64,000 bases of DNA, from positions 310,001 through 374,000 of the forward strand of contig CAVOHC010000012.1 of the NCBI GenBank assembly GCA_963695645.1, in the 5' to 3' direction. Positions 43,817 through 51,177 of the stretch are shown here, one piece after another. A program made the position numbers and the translations under genes. Within the stretch, counting starts at the first letter, position 1. Every line of letters begins with the position of its first letter. Origin of the DNA: DATBGO01 sp963695645 (GTDB taxonomy: Bacteria; Actinomycetota; Actinomycetes; Streptosporangiales; Streptosporangiaceae). Under the pieces are notes generated by a model, which had not been told where the DNA came from, did not search any database, and saw only the letters and a program-made list of their open reading frames with translations.

Positions 43817-44980
43817 ATGGACTTCGAGCTCTCTGCTGAACAGCGGCTGCTGCGGGACACGCTCCGGGCCTTCGTGGACGAGCAGATCAGGCCTGTTGCC
43901 AAGGAGTGGGAGGCGGCGGGCAGATACCCCGAAGAGCTCGTCGCGACGATGCGGCAGATGGGGCTGTTCGGGCTGACGGTGCCCGAGGAGTACGGTGGCC
44001 TGGCGGCCGACATGGTCTCGCTAGCGCTGGTCTTCGAGGAGATCTCCCGGGGCTGGATGGGCGTGGCGGGCATCCTCGGCAGCCACACCCTCTCCTGCTG
44101 GATGATCGCCAGGTACGGGACGCAGCAGCAGAAACGCGCCCACCTGCCGGCGCTCGCAACCGGGGAAAGGCGGACCGGGATCGCGCTCACCGAGCCCGGG
44201 GCCGGCAGCGACCTGCAGGGCATCGCGACGACGGCACGCAAGGACGGCGACGGCTACGTCGTTAACGGGCGGAAGACGTGGATCACCAACGCTCGTCACG
44301 CCGACCCGCTGCCGGTACTGGTGAAGACCGACCCCGCCGCCGAGCCAGCGCACGCGGGCATGTCGGTGCTGCTTGTCGATGCGGGCACGCCAGGTTTCGA
44401 GGTGGTACGTGACCTGCCGAAGCTTGGCTATCACGGGCCGGAGACCTGCGAGCTCGTGCTTGACGAGGTCCGGGTGCCAGCCGCGAACCTGCTCAGCGGC
44501 GCGGAGGGCCAGGGCCTGCATCAGGTGCTCGCCGCGCTCGAGACCGGCCGCATCAACGTCGCCGCCCGCGCCGTTGGCGTGGCGCAGGAGGCCTACGATC
44601 AGGCGCTGCGCTATGCGGGGGAGCGGGAAGCGTTCGGCCAGAAGATCTCCGGGTTCCAGGCGGTGCAGCTCAAGCTGGCGGACATGGCGATGAAGGTGCA
44701 GGCCGCGCGGCTGCTTGTGTACTGGGCCGCCGCGAAGGCAGACGCCGGACAGCGCGCCGACCTGGAGTCGGGCATGGCCAAGGTATATGCCTCCGAGGTC
44801 GCAATGGAGTGCGCAGTGACGGCCATGCAAGTGCACGGCGGATATGGCTACTCGCGCGAGTTCATCGTCGAGCGCCTCTACCGCGACGCGCCGCTGATGG
44901 TAATCGGCGAGGGAACCAACGACATTCTGCGGACGGTGATCGCCAGGGCGCTGGTCAGCGGCCGCGGTTCCGTTGGCTGA
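43817..44980 (+). CDS. Acyl-CoA dehydrogenase
   Basis: 387-aa FAD enzyme catalysing alpha,beta-desaturation of an acyl-CoA. The three-domain fold is complete: FELSAEQRLLRDTLRAFVDE, then GIALTEPGAGSDLQGI (FAD/substrate loop), GRKTWITNA, AYDQALRYAGEREAFGQKI and the C-terminal QVHGGYGYSREFIVERLYRD. The catalytic Glu of short/medium-chain members is probably in GEGTNDI (Glu in the loop before TNDI). Chain length preference cannot be told. ATG at 43817 with ccaggagg 5 nt upstream; the frame is open to 43697. Confidence 0.9.
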   Translation: MDFELSAEQRLLRDTLRAFVDEQIRPVAKEWEAAGRYPEELVATMRQMGLFGLTVPEEYGGLAADMVSLALVFEEISRGWMGVAGILGSHTLSCWMIARYGTQQQKRAHLPALATGERRTGIALTEPGAGSDLQGIATTARKDGDGYVVNGRKTWITNARHADPLPVLVKTDPAAEPAHAGMSVLLVDAGTPGFEVVRDLPKLGYHGPETCELVLDEVRVPAANLLSGAEGQGLHQVLAALETGRINVAARAVGVAQEAYDQALRYAGEREAFGQKISGFQAVQLKLADMAMKVQAARLLVYWAAAKADAGQRADLESGMAKVYASEVAMECAVTAMQVHGGYGYSREFIVERLYRDAPLMVIGEGTNDILRTVIARALVSGRGSVG

Positions 44981-45055
44981 GCCAGCCCGGCTGTGCAGCG
45001 GGCGGGCTACCTGTGCGACCGGCGGCTGCGATGCCCCGGGACAAGCTGCGGGTTG

Positions 45056-45709
45056 CTATGCCTCGGGGTTGACGAGGCGGCGCTGCCTGCCGCCGCTCCG
45101 GCTTCCTGAGCGCGTCCTTGCCAGCTCATCCGGCAGCTGCAGCAACGGATTTGACGCGCTGGCCACCACATCGGCTGCGATATCGACGACCCGGCGGCCG
45201 CGATTGCGGGCAGCGGACCTGAGCTGCTCGAAGGCCTGCCTGGGCCGGATCCGGTGGCGTTCTGCCAGTACGCCGATAGCCTGCTCGACGCGAATCCGTG
45301 CAGTGAGGGCGTGCTGCAGCTGGCCGACGGTGGCCTTGAGCCGCCGCGCCTCATCCGCGGCGGACTCTCCGGCGGATGTCCCGTCCGGCTGCGCATCGTC
45401 CGCCTGCTTGCCGTCCGCCTGCTTGCCGTCCGCCAGCTGACCATCCGAGTGCTTCTCATCCTGCTCCAGCGCGGCAGCGTGCTCGGCGCTCTCGTCGGCG
45501 GCAAGCTCCGCGGCCAGCAGGTCGGCCAGCACCATAGCGCAGGTCAGGTCGGGTACGTCCTCAGCGCCGACCCGCCATCCGTCGGGGGTGCGTCGCAGCA
45601 CCGCATCCTCCGGCGACGCCTGGACGCCAGACGCGCCGGACCGCCCGGCCGCCGTCTGGTGGGCGGATGGAGGCATGCTGGTTGCCGTTTGGCTGTGATC
45701 GTGAGACAT
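45056..45709 (-). CDS. ANTAR-domain protein
   Basis: 217 aa. The C-terminal ANTAR RNA-binding domain (about 130-185) is clear: LQHALTARIRVEQAIGVLAE, then RIRPRQAFEQLRSAARNRGR. ANTAR proteins bind paired hairpins in mRNA leaders and prevent termination. The N-terminal 120 residues have no GAF or receiver domain, only a short alpha/beta patch (VLRRTPDGWRVGAEDVPDLT) and an acidic, repeat-bearing linker (LADGKQADGKQADD). Its ATG overlaps the mycoredoxin stop by one base, so the two are translated together. This could link redox state to RNA antitermination (inference). Confidence 0.85.
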   Translation of the reverse strand: MSHDHSQTATSMPPSAHQTAAGRSGASGVQASPEDAVLRRTPDGWRVGAEDVPDLTCAMVLADLLAAELAADESAEHAAALEQDEKHSDGQLADGKQADGKQADDAQPDGTSAGESAADEARRLKATVGQLQHALTARIRVEQAIGVLAERHRIRPRQAFEQLRSAARNRGRRVVDIAADVVASASNPLLQLPDELARTRSGSRSGGRQRRLVNPEA

Positions 45710-45963
45710 CAGTGGGCGGCTAGCTCTTTCAGGTGCTCCAACACAGCGGCAGCCGACGGATTGGTCAGCGCGCTGCCATCAGCGAATAGGACGGTCGGAA
45801 CGGTCTGGAATCCGCCGTTCACGGTCATGACATAGTCCGCAGCACCGGCGTCGGCCTCGATATCGACCTCAGTGATCTCGACTCCATCCCGGGCCAGCTG
45901 GCTCTTCAGCCTCCTGCAGTACGCGCACCATTGCGTGGTGTACATGGTCAGGGGCTCTGCCAT
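45709..45963 (-). CDS. Mycoredoxin-like glutaredoxin-family protein
   Basis: 84-aa thioredoxin-fold protein. The active site is WCAYC (Cys13, Cys16), as in mycoredoxin-1, which reduces mycothiol mixed disulfides. The cis-Pro region is TVPTVLFADG. Full length for the family. Start ATG with aagggag about 10 nt upstream. It is divergent from the uvrD2-like gene, a neighbourhood also found in mycobacteria. Confidence 0.88.
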   Translation of the reverse strand: MAEPLTMYTTQWCAYCRRLKSQLARDGVEITEVDIEADAGAADYVMTVNGGFQTVPTVLFADGSALTNPSAAAVLEHLKELAAH

Positions 45964-46134
45964 CTGCCGTCAACTCCCTTCGAAGCATTTGTGCCGATCA
46001 GTGATAACGCGCAACAGGGCCGCCAGCTTCCCGGCGGCGCTTCCCGACGGCCCTGGGCCGCGAGCTGGTGCCGCGAGCTAGTGCCGCGCGTCGGTGCCAT
46101 GGGAGAGGATGGCGACGGAACAGGAGGTGCGTCT

Positions 46135-47991
46135 GTGGACGTCCCGGATCACCAGGTGCGGACCAGCGCTAACGCAGTGCTGGCCGGACTCGATCCCGAG
46201 CAGCGGGAGGTGGTGCTTGCCGCCAGGGGACCGGTCTGCGTGCTGGCGGGGGCCGGGACTGGTAAGACGCGGGCTGTGGCGCACCGGATCGCCTACGCGG
46301 TGGCGACCGGCGTCGTTGATCCGGCTCGTGTCCTGGCGGTGACGTTCACTACCCGCGCGGCCGGGGAGCTGCGCGGCAGGTTGCGGCAGCTGGAGAGCGC
46401 CGCAGCCGGCGGTGGCGGGATGGAGCAGGTGCAGGCGCGCACCTTCCATTCGGCCGCGCTGCGGCAGCTCACCCATTTCTGGCCGGTGACGATTGGGGGG
46501 CGCCCGCCGCAGGTGCTCGCCTCCAAGGTCGGCCTGGTAGCGGAGGCGGCCCGGCGGCTGCGGCTGTCGGTGGGCCTGCCCGAGCTACGCGACGCCGCCG
46601 CCGAGATCGAGTGGGCGAAGGTCACGCAGGTAAGGCCGGCCGATTATCCGCGGGCAAGTGCAAAGGCCGGGAGAACGAGCCCGCTGGGGCCAGACTCGGC
46701 GGCCAGGCTGTATGCCGTCTACGAGGATCTGCGCAGGGAACGGCATCTGGTGGACTTCGAGTCAGTCCTTGAGCTCACCGCGGCGATTCTCGCCGAGTAC
46801 CCGACAGCTGCGACGGCGGTCAGGGACAGGTACGGCTACTTCGTCGTGGATGAGTACCAGGACGTCAACCCGCTGCAGAAGCTGCTGCTCGATGCGTGGC
46901 TCGGCGACCGCGATGATCTGTGCGTGGTGGGCGATCCGCGCCAGACCATTTACTCCTTCGCCGGCGCGACGCCTTCCTACCTGACCGGGTTCGCCGCCGA
47001 GTTCCCCGACGCGACAGTGATCAGGCTGGTGCGTAACTACCGGTCGACGCCGCAGGTGGTGGCCTTGGCCAACCAGCTGGGGCGCGGCGGTGCCGACCTG
47101 GTCGCGCAGCGGCCGCCGGACATGACGCCCGAGTTCACCGAGTGCGGTGATGAGCAGGAGGAGGCCGCCTCCGTCGCCGCCAGGGCCGCGGCAATGATCC
47201 AGGCCGGGATGGCGCCCCGTGAGATCGCCGTGCTGGTGCGGACCAATGCCCAGACCGTCGCCTTCGAGCAGGCACTCGGCGAGGCAGGGGTGCCATTTCT
47301 CGTCAAGGGGACCGAGCGGTTCTTCGACCGCGACGAGGTGCGCCAGGCGGTTGCGCTCTTGCGGGTGGCGGCCCGGTCAGCGTCGGCAGCGGACGGGCCG
47401 CCGGCCCAGGTCCGCGCGGTGCTGTCCGGGATAGGGTTAACCAGCCAGGCGCCGGCTGGCCGGGGCCGGGCGCGGGAACGCTGGGAGTCACTCGCCTCGC
47501 TCGCTCAGCTCGCGGACGAGTTCTTCGCCGCGGCGCCGCAGGCGACACTCGCTGACCTGTCGGCCGAGCTGGCCCACCGCAGCGCGCTGGGCCAGGCCCC
47601 GGCGATGGACGGGGTGACCATCGCCTCGCTGCACGCGGCCAAGGGCCTGGAGTGGGATGCGGTATTTCTGCCCGGGCTGACCGATGGCACCATGCCGATC
47701 ATCTACGCGCAGACCGCAGCAGCGATCGAGGAGGAGCGGCGGCTGCTGTACGTCGGCGTGACCAGGGCGCGGAAGAGGCTGCAGCTGTCCTGGGCGCTGG
47801 CCCGCTCGCCGGGCGGCCGCCAGAGCAGGGCGCCGTCCAGGTTCCTGCAGGAGGTCCGCCGGCATCCTCGCCCTGACCGGGCCGCGCGTGCGGGCAGCGG
47901 CCGGTCAGCGCGCGCAGGAAGCGGCCGTGCAGCGCGTGCCGGGACGCTACCGGCCAAGACCACGGGGTCGGTGGGTCAAGCCGATGAGTAA
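46135..47991 (+). CDS. uvrD2: UvrD2-like superfamily 1 DNA helicase
   Basis: 618-aa UvrD/PcrA-type 3'-5' helicase. Motif I GAGTGKT (39-45), motif Ia TFTTRAAGEL, motif II VVDEYQDV, motif III GDPRQTIYSFAGA, motif IV VRNYRSTPQVV, motif V TIASLHAAKGLEWDAV and motif VI YVGVTRARKRL are all present. The mycobacterial UvrD2 has an HRDC domain and a C-terminal zinc region; here the protein ends about 45 residues after motif VI, in an ARAGSGRSARAGSG repeat tail, so HRDC is absent. Start GTG at 46135 chosen because of aggagg 7 nt upstream; ATG 46099 is also in frame. Confidence 0.85.
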   Translation: MDVPDHQVRTSANAVLAGLDPEQREVVLAARGPVCVLAGAGTGKTRAVAHRIAYAVATGVVDPARVLAVTFTTRAAGELRGRLRQLESAAAGGGGMEQVQARTFHSAALRQLTHFWPVTIGGRPPQVLASKVGLVAEAARRLRLSVGLPELRDAAAEIEWAKVTQVRPADYPRASAKAGRTSPLGPDSAARLYAVYEDLRRERHLVDFESVLELTAAILAEYPTAATAVRDRYGYFVVDEYQDVNPLQKLLLDAWLGDRDDLCVVGDPRQTIYSFAGATPSYLTGFAAEFPDATVIRLVRNYRSTPQVVALANQLGRGGADLVAQRPPDMTPEFTECGDEQEEAASVAARAAAMIQAGMAPREIAVLVRTNAQTVAFEQALGEAGVPFLVKGTERFFDRDEVRQAVALLRVAARSASAADGPPAQVRAVLSGIGLTSQAPAGRGRARERWESLASLAQLADEFFAAAPQATLADLSAELAHRSALGQAPAMDGVTIASLHAAKGLEWDAVFLPGLTDGTMPIIYAQTAAAIEEERRLLYVGVTRARKRLQLSWALARSPGGRQSRAPSRFLQEVRRHPRPDRAARAGSGRSARAGSGRAARAGTLPAKTTGSVGQADE

Positions 47992-48131
47992 GACGATGCC
48001 GTGGTCGAGCCTGCCGACCTGGAACAGGTCGAGGTCAGTATCTTTCGCCGGCGGCGAATGCCTGCGCCGGACGGTCGGCCGGGGCTGGCCGGCCGGCCGC
48101 GGCGCCCGCTGAATTAGCGCAGAGAACCGTC

Positions 48132-48172
48132 AGGAAAATAGGTTGCCCGGCAGGGGAGCAGCTACGTAGGCT
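48132..48172 (+). promoter_or_regulatory. whiB7 promoter with AT-rich WhiB7-type element
   Basis: gaaaata (48134-48140) lies 2 bp before the -35 TTGCCC (48143-48148). A -10 TAGGCT (48167-48172) follows with an 18-bp spacer. An AT-rich block just upstream of a TTGC-type -35 is the known binding context of WhiB7, which activates its own gene. Confidence 0.6.
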
Positions 48173-48222
48173 GCTCCCATGACCACAGGTCCATTGACGC
48201 TGCAGAGGGGGAGGTGCCCAGG

Positions 48223-48528
48223 ATGCTGAACATGATCTCGAATGTCGCGGTTACCGCTGATGCGCGGTTCGGTTCCGGCGCGGGCGTTTTCCCGCTGTCC
48301 GGCGCCAGGACCGTCGTGCCTGGTAGCACAGGCGCCGTCGGTGCGCGCCCGCGTGCCCAGTGGGCGGCCCATGTTCTTGGCAAGCGCCGCCTCGCGGCTA
48401 GCCAGGGCGTCGGGCAGCAGACCGCCAGCAAGCAGAACTCCATCAGGCAGTACGACCCACAGACGACCCGTGTCGCCGCGGCCAGCGGCGGTGCTCTGGG
48501 CTCGCATCCGGCGAGGGAACCGGTCTAG
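48223..48528 (+). CDS. Upstream ORF in the whiB7 leader (101 aa)
   Basis: MLNMISNVAVTADARF is the start, following a gggggagg site about 9 nt upstream. The product has no recognisable domain, and is Ala/Gly/Ser/Arg-rich. It is probably a regulatory leader ORF: it lies between the whiB7 promoter and a strong terminator, and its TAG stop (48526-48528) is inside a 7-bp hairpin (48520-48538). whiB7 genes in actinobacteria are known to be controlled by leader ORFs and attenuation, though many of those ORFs are shorter. A stable protein function is not excluded. Confidence 0.6.
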   Translation: MLNMISNVAVTADARFGSGAGVFPLSGARTVVPGSTGAVGARPRAQWAAHVLGKRRLAASQGVGQQTASKQNSIRQYDPQTTRVAAASGGALGSHPAREPV

Positions 48529-48538
48529 CAAAGACCGG
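48520..48538 (+). promoter_or_regulatory. Hairpin at the leader-ORF stop codon
   Basis: ccggtct-agcaa-agaccgg: a perfect 7-bp stem. The uORF stop TAG spans the end of the left arm and the loop, so a ribosome terminating or stalled here would melt it. Upstream, ccgcggcc (48476-48483) can pair with the first eight bases of the terminator arm (48553-48560) and act as antiterminator. Confidence 0.5.
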
Positions 48539-48552
48539 CCTGATCCCCCAAC

Positions 48553-48583
48553 GGCCGCGGACCCGGAAATCGGGTCCGCGGCC
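48553..48583 (+). terminator. Intrinsic terminator/attenuator upstream of whiB7
   Basis: A perfect 13-bp stem (48553-48565 with 48571-48583) around a 5-nt loop gaaat, followed by ttcgtc. It sits 25 bp after the leader ORF and 73 bp before whiB7, so it would stop transcription before whiB7 unless relieved. Confidence 0.8.
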
Positions 48584-48656
48584 TTCGTCATGCAAGGCCA
48601 CTGTTTTGTCAGAGGCGTGCGAGACCGTACGACCAGCAGATGAGAGGGGATCACCG

Positions 48657-49028
48657 ATGTATTGGCCCGGCACCACCGCCGCATTAAGAGATCGGGCGGG
48701 GTTCGAGGCAGAGTCCGTACCAGCAGAAGCGCAGCCCAGGACCGGACCTGCGGTCCTGGCAGGCCAGGTGGCCACGGCCGGACTACCGAACGGCCTCGGG
48801 CTGCCGTGCAGCGATGACCCGGAGCTCTTCTTCGCCGAGTCTCCCCGGGACGTGGAGTCCGCCAAGGAACTGTGCCAGGGCTGCCCCGCCCGGCGCACGT
48901 GCCTGGCCGGCGCCCTAGAACGCCGGGAGCCGTGGGGAGTCTGGGGCGGTGAGCTTTTCCTCCGCGGCGAGGTCGTGCCCCGCAAGCGGCCACGAGGACG
49001 GCCTCGAAAGACGGAGGTAGCGGCGTGA
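48657..49028 (+). CDS. whiB7: WhiB7/WblC-type iron-sulfur transcription factor
   Basis: 123 aa. Four cluster cysteines are present: Cys51, Cys73, Cys76 and Cys82 (CSDD...CQGCPARRTC). The beta-turn GVWGGE (94-99) and a C-terminal AT-hook RPRGRPRK (111-118) identify the WhiB7 subgroup. WhiB7 binds the primary sigma factor and activates intrinsic antibiotic resistance genes, including itself. ATG at 48657 with gagagggg 7-8 nt upstream; the frame continues upstream to 48606 without reason to use it. Position next to uvrD2 fits mycobacterial gene order. Expression should depend on the upstream attenuator. Confidence 0.9.
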   Translation: MYWPGTTAALRDRAGFEAESVPAEAQPRTGPAVLAGQVATAGLPNGLGLPCSDDPELFFAESPRDVESAKELCQGCPARRTCLAGALERREPWGVWGGELFLRGEVVPRKRPRGRPRKTEVAA

Positions 49029-49075
49029 CCCGTTCGCTCACACCGGCATGCGATGAATGAGAAGGGCGGTGAATC

Positions 49076-49273
49076 ATGTACCTGACCAATGAGAGGGCCC
49101 GCAAGCATCATCAGGCGATGCTTGCTTCGGCCTTGGAGCAGCGCCAGGTGCTGCGAGTGCGCGCGCTTGGCAGGGCGACCCGCCGCGCCGAAAGAGCCCA
49201 GCGTCGGCTAGCCCACGCGATGCAGGCAGCGACCCAGTTGCGTGCGCAGCTGGCAGTTGAGCGGGACGCCTGA
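49076..49273 (+). CDS. Small basic helical protein
   Basis: 65 aa, very rich in Arg, Ala and Gln (RARKHHQAMLASALEQRQV, RATRRAERAQRRLAHAMQAA), probably one long helix. Good ribosome site gaagggcgg before the ATG. It lies 47 bp after whiB7 and before a strong terminator, so it is likely co-transcribed with whiB7. No family recognised. Confidence 0.65.
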   Translation: MYLTNERARKHHQAMLASALEQRQVLRVRALGRATRRAERAQRRLAHAMQAATQLRAQLAVERDA

Positions 49274-49307
49274 CTGCTGCCTGCGGCAGGTTGCTGACCG
49301 GCCCGGG

Positions 49308-49334
49308 GCCCGGGAGGATTAGGTCCTCCCGGGC
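49308..49334. terminator. Bidirectional terminator
   Basis: A perfect 11-bp stem (49308-49318 with 49324-49334) and loop ttagg, between the converging small basic gene and the ABC1 kinase gene. Confidence 0.75.
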
Positions 49335-49354
49335 CTCAGGTATCAGCCAGCTGA

Positions 49355-50770
49355 CTACGACCCGGTAGTCTCCGACGCGACCCGGCCGTCCTCGTCCTCC
49401 GCCAGTAGCTCCACGCTCAGGTCCCCCGGCAGCACGTCCTCCAGGCCCTCGCCGGATTCTCCGGAGTCGAGATAACCAGGCATCCACCGGAGCACCTCGG
49501 CACGGAACGGCCCCTCGCACTCGAGCTGACAGAGCACCCCGATGGCAGCTGTCGAGACGCGGTGGATCAGCAAATAGGAAGGCGGCAGGTTGAGGTGCCT
49601 GCCAATGGCAGCCGAGCGCAGGTCGGTGACCCGGGCTGCCTGTCCTCGCATCCACTCCCTGCTGAATTTGAAGGATTCCACCCTGGACGGCTCTGCAAGT
49701 GGCGCCAGGTAGGCGCGGAGCGCGCTCTGATCGACGTTGACTGCTGCCTTCAGGAAACCGTGCTCGCGCAGCAGATGCTCAACGGTGCCAATGCTCCGGT
49801 CCTCATGGGTCAAGCGGAGCAGCATGCCGAAGAACGCGGGGAAACCGTCGGGTAGCCGGTCCACGGCACCGAAGTCGAGAACGCCGACCCGGCCGTCGGC
49901 CAGCACTCTGAAGTTTCCCGGATGCGGGTCCGCGTGCAGGAGCCCGACCCGTGCAGGACCTGAGAAAAGGAACCGGACGATCAGAAGCCCGGCGCGGTTC
50001 CGCTGTTCCTGCGTCCCCTCGGCGATAATCCGGGACAGCGGCGTGCCGTCCATCCACTCGCTGACCAGGACGTGGTCAGACGCTGCCACCACGCGCGGGA
50101 CAAAGATGTCCGGGTCATCCGCATAGCTGGCGGCAAACGCCTCCTGTGAGGCGGCCTCGAGCCGGTAGTCGAGTTCCTCGACGACTCTGCTGCGCAGCTC
50201 GTCGAGCAATGGCCTGACCTCAAGTCCGGGCATGAGCACGCCGAAGAGCCTGCCCACTCGGCTCAGCTGAGTGAAATCGTTGATCAGGGCCTGCCCGGCG
50301 CCCGGGTACTGGATCTTCACCGCCACCTTGCGGCCGTCCTGCCAGACAGCGCGGTGGACCTGGCCGATCGATGCTGCGGCTGCCGGATTGTCATCGAAGT
50401 CAAGGAAGTTATCCCGCCAGGCCGTTCCAAGATCAGCGGCGATTACCTTGTGGACGCTGCTTGCGGGTAGCGGCGGAGCGGCCTCCTGGAGCCTGGTAAG
50501 GGTGGCCCGGTACGGGCCCGCCAGGTCCGGCGGCAAGGCGGCCTCGAAGATCGACAGCGCCTGGCCCAGCTTCAGCGCGCCGCCTTTCAGCTCGCCGAGC
50601 ACCCGGAAGATCTGCTCCGCCGTGCGCTGCTGAATCTCGTGGGCGACGGCCTCAGCGGGCTTGCCGCCGAGGCGCTTGCCGAGCCCGAGCGCGGTTCGCC
50701 CGGCCAGCCCGACTGGCAGCGTCGCCAGCTTGGCTGACCGGGTAACAGCACGGCGGGGCAGGTCAGTCAT
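49355..50770 (-). CDS. ABC1/AarF (UbiB)-family atypical kinase
   Basis: 471 aa. Motifs of the ABC1 family: KGGALKLGQALS (the KxGQ helix that covers the active site), the Ala-rich loop AAAASIGQVHRA, VAVKIQYPG with the ATP Lys, LLHADPHPGNF and VLDFGAVDR. Such proteins are ATPases linked to quinone or lipid metabolism; in actinobacteria the role is unclear. The C-terminal ~110 residues are family-typical and the tail is acidic. ATG 50770 chosen: the frame runs open to 51166, but that extension is a decayed copy of the ThiF-like gene, not part of this protein. Gene order ThiF-ABC1-whiB7-uvrD2 follows mycobacteria. Confidence 0.88.
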   Translation of the reverse strand: MTDLPRRAVTRSAKLATLPVGLAGRTALGLGKRLGGKPAEAVAHEIQQRTAEQIFRVLGELKGGALKLGQALSIFEAALPPDLAGPYRATLTRLQEAAPPLPASSVHKVIAADLGTAWRDNFLDFDDNPAAAASIGQVHRAVWQDGRKVAVKIQYPGAGQALINDFTQLSRVGRLFGVLMPGLEVRPLLDELRSRVVEELDYRLEAASQEAFAASYADDPDIFVPRVVAASDHVLVSEWMDGTPLSRIIAEGTQEQRNRAGLLIVRFLFSGPARVGLLHADPHPGNFRVLADGRVGVLDFGAVDRLPDGFPAFFGMLLRLTHEDRSIGTVEHLLREHGFLKAAVNVDQSALRAYLAPLAEPSRVESFKFSREWMRGQAARVTDLRSAAIGRHLNLPPSYLLIHRVSTAAIGVLCQLECEGPFRAEVLRWMPGYLDSGESGEGLEDVLPGDLSVELLAEDEDGRVASETTGS

Positions 50771-50784
50771 GATCCCATTGTCGG

Positions 50785-51080
50785 TTACCGATGCGTGTGA
50801 CTGCCACAGGTATGGCGCTGACCGGGCGGCACGTCCGCCGGTGCCACTGGCAGCACGGAGAACCCGTTCCAGGGTGCTGTTGCTCACAGCGCCGGGAACC
50901 GAAGCCACGTCGACGAATGCGAGTATGGAGGACAGCCGCTGAGCCGCGGCGGCAGCAGCGAGCCTGATGCCGCAAGCGAGCCGAATCGGCTGGCGGCCGG
51001 CGAGTCGGGCGGTAATGAGCGGCCATGCCGGATCCCGGCGACGCGACCAGGCGACGCGACCATATGGAGCGCTGCCGCGT
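50785..51080 (-). pseudogene. Decayed duplicate of the 3' end of the ThiF-like gene
   Basis: On the minus strand the frame reads RDPAWPLITARLAGRQPIRL, then SSILAFVDVASVPGAVSNST, closely matching RDPAWPLILAQLAGRKPVPV and FQALAFIDGAAVPDAVRNGT of the neighbour at 51178. The DNA aligns at a near-constant offset of 391-392 bp (about 50840-51035 against 51231-51427). The CLRC metal motif is lost (APYGRVAWSRRR), and a 1-bp deletion near 50855 shifts the last ~20 codons away from the HPDCCC end. It is a tandem-duplication remnant. Confidence 0.75.
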
Positions 51081-51177
51081 CGGCGGCACCCGGTAACGGG
51101 GCTTCGCCCCAGCCCGACGACCAGATGCCACCGGAACTGACCAGATGCCAGCGCAGGTCCGGCCATGAGCAGCTGAG

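Noticed and set aside
48130..49104. 324-codon minus-strand open frame across whiB7 and its leader
   Set aside because: Antisense to whiB7 with four conserved cysteines; composition is Arg/Pro/Ser-rich and no domain is visible.
49355..51166. 603-aa ABC1 protein with a 132-residue N-terminal extension
   Set aside because: The extension is the decayed ThiF duplicate. The family N-terminus starts at 50770.
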